Of a DNA stretch of 64,000 nucleotides, positions 57,503 through 64,000 are shown one piece after another. Numbering within the stretch: position 1 is the first letter of the stretch; the number at the start of each line of letters is the position of its first letter. This stretch comes from Falsiroseomonas stagni DSM 19981 (lineage in GTDB: Bacteria > Pseudomonadota > Alphaproteobacteria > Acetobacterales > Acetobacteraceae), in contig NZ_FOSQ01000003.1 in NCBI RefSeq assembly GCF_900114315.1, positions 186,001-250,000 of the forward strand. Reading direction: 5' to 3'. A program made the translations under genes and the position numbers. The notes beneath the pieces were generated by a model. It saw only the letters and a list, made by a program, of their open reading frames with translations. It searched no databases and was not told where the DNA came from.

Positions 57503-57572
57503 CGAATGGCCGGGGTGGAATGGCCGGGGTGGAATGGCCGTGGTGGAATGGCCGGGGTGGAATGGCTGGGGG
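57503..57572. repeat. 14-bp tandem repeat, five copies
   Basis: The unit GGAATGGCCGGGGT recurs at exactly 14-base spacing (AATGGC at 57505, 57519, 57533, 57547, 57561), with one G-to-T change in the third unit and a T in the last. It lies upstream of the SH3-protein gene and downstream of dnaJ in the 298-base gap, in a region with no gene. A 14-base period is not frame-preserving, which supports a non-coding nature. Confidence 0.9.
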
Positions 57573-57717
57573 GGCGGGCGGCGGCGCGGGTGGGACCTGG
57601 TGCCGCGCCGCCGCCTGCCTGGACCGCCGATGGGGGGATGCGGCGGCCGTCATCCCAACGGGGCGGCACTGCGGAAGTTGCAGCGCCGCTACCCGGTCAC
57701 GCGTCTGTCAGGCGGCC

Positions 57718-58872
57718 CTACTTCAGCCCGTCCCAGAATTCCTTCACCTTGGCGAAGAAACCCTCGGATTCCGGGCTGGAACGGCCGGTCTTCTCACATT
57801 CCTTCTCGAACTCCGCGAGCAGCTCCTGCTGCCGCTTCGAGAGGTTCTGCGGCGTCTCCACCGCCACCTGGACGTACATGTCCCCGCGCGCCGCGGAGCG
57901 CAGCACGGAGAAGCCCTTGCCCCGGAGCCGGAACTGGTCGCCCGTCTGGGTGCCGGCCGGGATGGTGACGCGGGCACGGCCCCCGTCGATGACGGGGACT
58001 TCCACCCCGCCGCCCAGCGCCGCCTGCGTCATCCGCAGGGGGACACGAACGAAGATGTTGGCGCCGTCGCGCTGGAAGATCGGGTGCGACTTCACGCTGA
58101 CATCGACATAGAGGTCGCCCGCCGGCGCGCCGCGCAGCCCGGCCTCCCCCTCGCCGGACAGGCGGATGCGCGTGCCGTCCTCCACCCCCGCCGGGATGGT
58201 CACGGCCAGGGTGCGGTCGCGCTGGGTGCGGCCCTGGCCGGCGCAGACCTTGCAGGGGTTCTTGATGATGCGGCCGGAGCCGGAGCAGGTGGGGCAGGTG
58301 CGCTCGATCAGGAAGAAGCCCTGCTGCGCGCGCACCTTGCCGGCGCCCTGGCAGGTCGGGCAGGTCTGCGCCGCCTGCGCGGCCGGGCCTTCGCTGCCGG
58401 TGCCCTTGCAGGCCTCGCACACCACGGAGGAGGGGACGCGGATGGTCTTCTTCGCGCCCGCGAAGGCCTCCTCCATCGTCACTTCCACCTGCTGGCGCAG
58501 GTCGGCGCCGCGGCCGACGGGCCCCCGCCCGCCCCGGCCACGGCCGCCCAGGCCGCCGAACATCTCCTCGAAGATGTCCTCGAAGGCGCCGCCGAAGGGG
58601 TTGCCGCCGGCACCGCCGCCGCCGCCACCCCCGCCGAAGCCGCCCTGTTCGAAGGCGGCGTGGCCGTAGCGGTCATAGGCGGCGCGCTTCTCGGCGTCCT
58701 TCAGCACGTCGTAGGCCTCGTTCAATTCCTTGAACTTGCCCTCGGCGCTCTTGTCCCCCTGGTTGCGGTCGGGGTGGTACTGCATGGCGAGCTTGCGGTA
58801 GGCCTTCTTCAGGTCCTCCTCGCTCGCGTCCCGGGCGGCGCCCAGGACCTCGTAATAGTCGCGCTTGGCCAT
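57718..58872 (-). CDS. dnaJ: Chaperone protein DnaJ
   Basis: Hsp40 co-chaperone (384 residues) that delivers substrates to DnaK and stimulates its ATPase. The J domain spans about 1-70 with HPD ([11 protein letters not shown]); the Gly/Phe-rich linker follows ([17 protein letters not shown]). The zinc domain has four CxxCxGxG repeats: [24 protein letters not shown] and CKVCAGQG. The C-terminal substrate-binding domains are normal ([20 protein letters not shown]). ATG 58872 gives [11 protein letters not shown]; a longer start would add six residues. It follows dnaK by 147 bases on the same strand and is probably co-transcribed. No CIRCE element is apparent. Confidence 0.97.
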   Translation of the reverse strand: MAKRDYYEVLGAARDASEEDLKKAYRKLAMQYHPDRNQGDKSAEGKFKELNEAYDVLKDAEKRAAYDRYGHAAFEQGGFGGGGGGGGAGGNPFGGAFEDIFEEMFGGLGGRGRGGRGPVGRGADLRQQVEVTMEEAFAGAKKTIRVPSSVVCEACKGTGSEGPAAQAAQTCPTCQGAGKVRAQQGFFLIERTCPTCSGSGRIIKNPCKVCAGQGRTQRDRTLAVTIPAGVEDGTRIRLSGEGEAGLRGAPAGDLYVDVSVKSHPIFQRDGANIFVRVPLRMTQAALGGGVEVPVIDGGRARVTIPAGTQTGDQFRLRGKGFSVLRSAARGDMYVQVAVETPQNLSKRQQELLAEFEKECEKTGRSSPESEGFFAKVKEFWDGLK

Positions 58873-59019
58873 GGGGCCCCAAGTCCTCACGCTGGCTGGC
58901 CCGGGCCGGGGGAAACCGGCAGGGCAGCGTGTTCAACAAGCCTGTTTCAACAAGGCAACGCCCGACCCCCTTTCGGAAGCCGGGCGCGCCGGAGACCGGT
59001 CGATCCGGAAGCCTCGGCC

Positions 59020-60948
<1,929 letters not shown>

Positions 60949-61038
60949 CCGATGTGGCTCCTCTTGCGGCGGCGAGGGTGCGGCCCCTGAAGGCACCGCG
61001 CCCGGCCCCTGCCGGATGGGGGTGTGTGGATGGAGCGT

Positions 61039-61068
61039 GACATATTCATCGCAGTGGCCCCGGGCAAG
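61039..61068 (-). promoter_or_regulatory. Candidate heat-shock (sigma-32) promoter of dnaK
   Basis: Reading leftward: CTTG at 61068-61065, 18-20 bases, then AATATGTC at 61046-61039. This matches the alphaproteobacterial RpoH pattern CTTG-N17/18-CyTATnTnnG in CTTG, spacing and TATnT, but not in the first two or last position of the -10. Transcription would start about 80-85 bases before the dnaK ATG. No CIRCE inverted repeat was found nearby. Confidence 0.45.
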
Positions 61069-61189
61069 GGGGTGAAGCCCAGGACTCAGGCTTTGCGCGC
61101 TGAAGTCGCGGTGCGGTGGTCCGGCTGTGGCGTGGGGGACGCTTATGTCGTTCCGGCGCTTCCCTTCCTTGTGTAGATTGCGGCCGCCG

Positions 61190-62470
61190 ATGATCCAGAC
61201 CCTCCCCCTGCACCCCGACCGCGATCTCCTGGCCGGCGAGCTTCATGCCCGCCCGGCCCTGCCGCTCGCCACCCCCGTCACCATCAGCCGCCTGGCCATG
61301 CTGCGCGATGCGGGGGCCGATCGCGGCGCCGCGATCCGGCACCTGGAGACGCTGTGCCGCCGCTACGGGGTGACGCCCCCCGCGCCGGGCGCCGATTTCG
61401 TGATGGCGGATTTCGGGCGCTTCACCCTGCGCTACGAACGCCATACCGAATTCGATGGCTGGACCTTCCTGCGCCCCGGCCCCGATGCCGGCGCCCCCGA
61501 CCCCTTCGAGGATACGGCGATCGAGGCCGTGCCCACGGATTGGCTGGCGGAACTGCCCGGCCGGACGCTGGTCGCCGCCCATATCGCGGTCCCCCGCACG
61601 GCCGGAGAGGACGAGCCCCCGCCCCCCGGCTGCTTCGTGCCCGACAACCTGGCGGGGTCCAGCGTTTCCGCCGGCGCCGCCACGGCCTGGACGGATTTCC
61701 GCCCCGGCGCGGATGGCTTCACCCGCATCCTGCTGCAGGACCACGGCATGACCGCGGCGCTGGCCGGCCGCCTGGCCCAGGCGGTGTGGGAGGTGGAGAC
61801 CTACCGCCTTCTCGCCCTGCTCGCGCTGCCCCAGGCGCGCGCCTGTTCCGCCGAACTGGCCCGCGCCTCCGCCGGCCTGGCCGCGCTGACCGCCCGCCTC
61901 CCCGGCCTCGACAAGCTGGATGAGGAACGCGCGGCGCTGGATGAACTGACGGACCTGGCCACCACCATCGAACGCCTGGCGGCGGAGACGGCGGACCGCT
62001 TCAGCGGCACCCGCGCCTACCACGCCCTCGTCGGCCGCCGCCTGCAATCGCTGCGGGAGACGCGGCTGCATGGCCTGCCGACGCTGACTGAATATCTGGA
62101 ACGGCGCCTCGACCCCGCCGTGGCGACGGTCGAGGCGACGGGCACGCGCATCGCCAACCTCTCCGTCCGTTGCGGCCGCGCGGTGGATCTTCTCCGCGCC
62201 CGTGTCGCCGTGGCGCAGGAAGCGCAGACCCAGCAGCTGTTGGGTGCCATGGCCGATACGGGCCGTGCCCAGCTGCGGCTGCAGGAGACGGTGGAGGGTC
62301 TCTCCGTCGCCGGCATCTCCTATTACGTGCTGTCGCTGGCGGGCTATGCGCTCAAGCCTCTGCCGCTCGGCGACATCAAGGCGGACATGCTGCTGGCGGT
62401 GCTGGTCCCGGTGGTGGCCGGCCTTGTCTGGATCCGCATGCGCCGCAACCGCCGAAAATCAACGGCCTAA
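61190..62470 (+). CDS. DUF3422 family membrane-anchored protein
   Basis: Conserved alphaproteobacterial protein of 426 residues with no established function. The N-terminal part ([20 protein letters not shown], then [13 protein letters not shown], the DUF3422 start) is followed by a domain with [17 protein letters not shown] and [20 protein letters not shown]. Residues about 220-370 form helical, partly coiled-coil segments, and two C-terminal hydrophobic helices ([31 protein letters not shown]) anchor it in the membrane with a basic tail. ATG 61190 starts the conserved domain. It lies between dnaK and grpE on the opposite strand, and a two-hairpin element follows its stop. Confidence 0.87.
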   Translation: MIQTLPLHPDRDLLAGELHARPALPLATPVTISRLAMLRDAGADRGAAIRHLETLCRRYGVTPPAPGADFVMADFGRFTLRYERHTEFDGWTFLRPGPDAGAPDPFEDTAIEAVPTDWLAELPGRTLVAAHIAVPRTAGEDEPPPPGCFVPDNLAGSSVSAGAATAWTDFRPGADGFTRILLQDHGMTAALAGRLAQAVWEVETYRLLALLALPQARACSAELARASAGLAALTARLPGLDKLDEERAALDELTDLATTIERLAAETADRFSGTRAYHALVGRRLQSLRETRLHGLPTLTEYLERRLDPAVATVEATGTRIANLSVRCGRAVDLLRARVAVAQEAQTQQLLGAMADTGRAQLRLQETVEGLSVAGISYYVLSLAGYALKPLPLGDIKADMLLAVLVPVVAGLVWIRMRRNRRKSTA

Positions 62471-62481
62471 CTGGCGACGGT

Positions 62482-62619
62482 CCAGGGCCGGCTCGGCCCT
62501 GGCGCGGGGGGTGCGGGGGGAGCGGCGCTCCCCCTGCGGACCAAGGTCGGGTGCGGGGGGAGCGGCGCTCCCCCTGCGGACCAAGGTCGGGTGCGGGGGG
62601 AGCGGCGCTCCCCCTGCGG
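62482..62619. repeat. Two-hairpin element extended into a 40-bp tandem repeat
   Basis: CCAGGGCCG-GCT-CGGCCCTGG (62482-62502) is followed after 11 bases by the GGGGGAGC-GGC-GCTCCCCC hairpin (62516-62534). The segment starting GTGCGGGGGGAGCGGCGCTC is then repeated at 62511, 62551 and 62591, exactly 40 bases apart (2.7 copies, the third ending at 62619). The order and spacing match the element downstream of acsA at 5410-5464. It lies between the convergent DUF3422 and GNAT genes. Confidence 0.92.
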
Positions 62620-62623
62620 CAAT

Positions 62624-63106
62624 CTAGAGACCTGCCGTGAGGTACCGCACCCGCTTCCCGTTCCGCGGATCCGTCGCTTCTCCCGCCGGCCGGAACCCCA
62701 GCCTTTCGTGAAACGCCATGCTGCCCGGGTTGGGCGGGTCGAGGTTCACCTCGCAGGCCAGCGTCGCCAGCCGCGCACCCCGTGCCTGCGCCCGCAGGTC
62801 CGCATAGAGCGCCCGGCCCAGGCCCTGGCCCTGCGAATCCTCCGCCACCACCACCCGGTCGACATAGGCGAAGGCGGGAAAGTGCTGGAGGAACCAGCCA
62901 TGGTTCGGCCCCTGCGCCGGCGTCTCGTGGCTCAGCGCCAGCAGGAAGGCGGCGGGCGTGCCATCCGCGCCCTCGATCATCCGCGCGCTGAAGGACACTG
63001 CCACCAGCGCGCCGAAATCGGCGGGCGACAGCGCGTTCACCGCCGCCGCATGGGCGTTGTTCAGCGCGTTCAGCGCCGGCAGGTCCGCCGGCGCGATGGC
63101 GCGCAA
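62624..63106 (-). CDS. GNAT-family N-acetyltransferase
   Basis: Acetyltransferase of about 160 residues. The N-terminus (IAPADLPALNALNNAHAAAV) and FAYVDRVVVAEDSQGQGLGR, containing the CoA loop QGQGLG (motif A), then FHERLGFRPAGEA (motif B), are diagnostic. The long N-terminal helix-rich segment resembles GNAT subfamily members of about 160 residues. The start is uncertain: TTG 63106 is used, and other non-ATG codons upstream run into the grpE 3' end (stop at 63117). It immediately follows grpE and is probably co-transcribed with it. Substrate unknown. Confidence 0.82.
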   Translation of the reverse strand: MRAIAPADLPALNALNNAHAAAVNALSPADFGALVAVSFSARMIEGADGTPAAFLLALSHETPAQGPNHGWFLQHFPAFAYVDRVVVAEDSQGQGLGRALYADLRAQARGARLATLACEVNLDPPNPGSMAFHERLGFRPAGEATDPRNGKRVRYLTAGL

Positions 63107-63116
63107 GGTGGCCAGG

Positions 63117-63695
63117 CTACTTGCCCGCCACCACCACCATGGCCGGCTTCAGCAGGCGGCCGTGCAGCGTCCAGGCCGGCGTCCAGGCCTGGATGACGGT
63201 GCCGGGCTCCACGCCCTCCGGCGCCGGCTGTTCCGCCATCGCCTGGTGGAATTCGGGATCGAAGGCCTGGCCCTGCGCATCCAGCTTCTGCACGCCGTGG
63301 CGTTCCAGCATGGCGACGAAGCCGCGCTCCACGCCCTCGAACCCGCCGCGCAGCTTGGCCAGCAGCTCGGCCTCGTCCTCCGCCGCGGGCGGCAGGCTGT
63401 CGAGGCCGCGGCGGAGGTTCTCCGCCGTCTCCACCACGTCGCGGGCGAATTTCTGCACGGCGTAGAGCCGCGCATCCTCGGCCTCCCGCTTGGCGCGGGC
63501 GCGGAGATTGGCGTTGTCCGCCTCCGCCCGCAGCCATTTGTCGCGCATCTGGGAAAGCTCGGCCTCCAGCGCCGCGATGCGCTCGGCATCGCTCGGCGGG
63601 GTGCCACCGGGCTGGGTGCCGGCCTGGGCGCCCTCGGTCGTGGTGGCCTCGGCCGCGGCGTCGGCCGGGGTGGGGGTATCCTGCTTGTCGCTCAT
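63117..63695 (-). CDS. grpE: Nucleotide exchange factor GrpE
   Basis: Cofactor that releases ADP from DnaK, 192 residues. The N-terminal ~40 residues are Ala/Thr-rich and disordered, followed by a long coiled coil (DAERIAALEAELSQMRDKWL, then RAEADNANLRARAKREAEDA) and the C-terminal beta domain (GVQKLDAQGQAFDPEFHQAM, then EPGTVIQAW and LHGRLLKPAMVVVAGK). ATG 63695 (MSDKQDTP) is the natural start; a longer frame adds 29 residues without a good ribosome site. It lies on the same strand as dnaK/dnaJ but is separated from them by a GNAT gene and the opposite-strand DUF3422 gene. Confidence 0.95.
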   Translation of the reverse strand: MSDKQDTPTPADAAAEATTTEGAQAGTQPGGTPPSDAERIAALEAELSQMRDKWLRAEADNANLRARAKREAEDARLYAVQKFARDVVETAENLRRGLDSLPPAAEDEAELLAKLRGGFEGVERGFVAMLERHGVQKLDAQGQAFDPEFHQAMAEQPAPEGVEPGTVIQAWTPAWTLHGRLLKPAMVVVAGK

Positions 63696-63857
63696 GTCGG
63701 TGGTGATCTGGATCTCAGGCCCAACTGGCCAGTAGGGGTGGCGGATCGGGAAGGGGAGGCGTTCGAAACGCGCCGCCCCCACCTAGGCGCCCCGATGCCC
63801 CCAGGCAAGCACCCGGATGCAGGCATCGGGCGCCGGCACCGGGGCCGGCCCGGCCCG

Positions 63858-64000
63858 TCAGGCCGCGCGCAGCCCCTGCACGGTGGCGCCCAGCATCTGG
63901 CGCAGCGCCGCCGCCCCCTGGTCCAGCCGCCGCGCCGTTGCCTCCAGGGAGGCGACGGCCGCGGTGGTCTCCCCGATCGCCTGTTCGGCGCGGCTGACGG
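63858..64000 (-). CDS. Probable methyl-accepting chemotaxis protein, C-terminal end (partial, start off the right edge)
   Basis: Only the last ~46 codons are inside the window; they end at the TGA at 63858-63860. The sequence reads as a heptad-like helix (SRAEQAIGETTAAVASLEAT, ARRLDQGAAALRQMLGATVQ) with A/T/L at regular spacing, as in the final helix of chemotaxis receptor signalling domains. No domain motif can be checked in so short a piece, so the call is tentative. Frame and stop are clear. A stem with CGCCCGATGCC/GGCATCGGGGCG arms lies just downstream. Confidence 0.45.
   Translation of the reverse strand, partial: VSRAEQAIGETTAAVASLEATARRLDQGAAALRQMLGATVQGLRAA

Noticed and set aside
60949-61189. 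CIRCE element controlling dnaK
   Set aside because: No TTAGCACTC/GAGTGCTAA-type inverted repeat could be found in the dnaK upstream region.
62511-62619. Possible CRISPR array
   Set aside because: The 40-bp units are directly adjacent with no unique spacers, and no cas genes are present.

Overview
The window is very GC-rich (roughly 70%), densely coding DNA. It most resembles an alphaproteobacterium of the Acetobacteraceae, in the Roseomonas group. This is inferred from codon bias, the tight ATGA/GTGA/TGATG gene overlaps, the TctABC transporter, the System I cytochrome c locus, the OpgH-type glucan synthase and many GC-rich intergenic hairpins. No rRNA, tRNA, CRISPR array, transposase or integrase was found.

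Layout: 1-4393 holds a polar amino acid ABC transporter (the ATPase runs off the left edge), divergent from a 2-oxoglutarate/Fe(II) oxygenase and a HutC-like GntR regulator. 4510-7903 holds an NfsA-like nitroreductase, acetyl-CoA synthetase and a small secreted protein. 8010-10098 is a leftward run: YciI-like, EVE domain, Rieske protein, then a Xre/RES toxin-antitoxin pair. 10254-15527 is the cytochrome c maturation operon ccmCDEFGHI, every junction overlapping; ccmAB is not here. 15570-17252 is a fused dihydroxyacetone kinase.

17156-30697 is an exopolysaccharide locus. Leftward it has a heparinase-type lyase, a Wzz-like protein, an O-antigen polymerase/ligase, a phosphoglycosyl transferase with a 27-bp repeat tail, an aminotransferase and two glycosyltransferases. 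Rightward it has an SLBB export protein and a YjbH-type outer-membrane protein. A low-GC island (about 30698-32345) follows. It carries a membrane-anchored trypsin-fold protein whose three catalytic positions all appear substituted.

32308-41265 holds OpgH, two small membrane proteins with a divergent TetR regulator, a CcdAB-type toxin-antitoxin pair with an unusual HTH-CcdA fusion antitoxin, a TctABC tricarboxylate transporter and an APC permease. 41346-49013 holds three envelope or secreted proteins (one built of four DRLG repeats, one with EF-hands) convergent with a 1556-residue two-partner-secretion exoprotein. 49164-52283 holds an isopropylmalate-dehydrogenase-like enzyme, a nitroreductase and an MFS transporter. 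52288-57419 is a leftward run containing a three-piece nitrile hydratase/thiocyanate hydrolase-like enzyme, followed by a GNAT protein and DoxX and preceded by a membrane spermidine-synthase-like protein and an SH3 protein. 57718-63695 is the chaperone region dnaJ, dnaK and grpE, interrupted by a DUF3422 gene and a GNAT gene. The right edge cuts the C-terminus of a probable chemotaxis receptor.

The observations most worth follow-up are the apparent pseudo-protease island, the split nitrile hydratase, the HTH-CcdA fusion, and a recurrent GC-rich hairpin family. The hairpin family includes a two-hairpin element found downstream of two unrelated genes with the same order and spacing.
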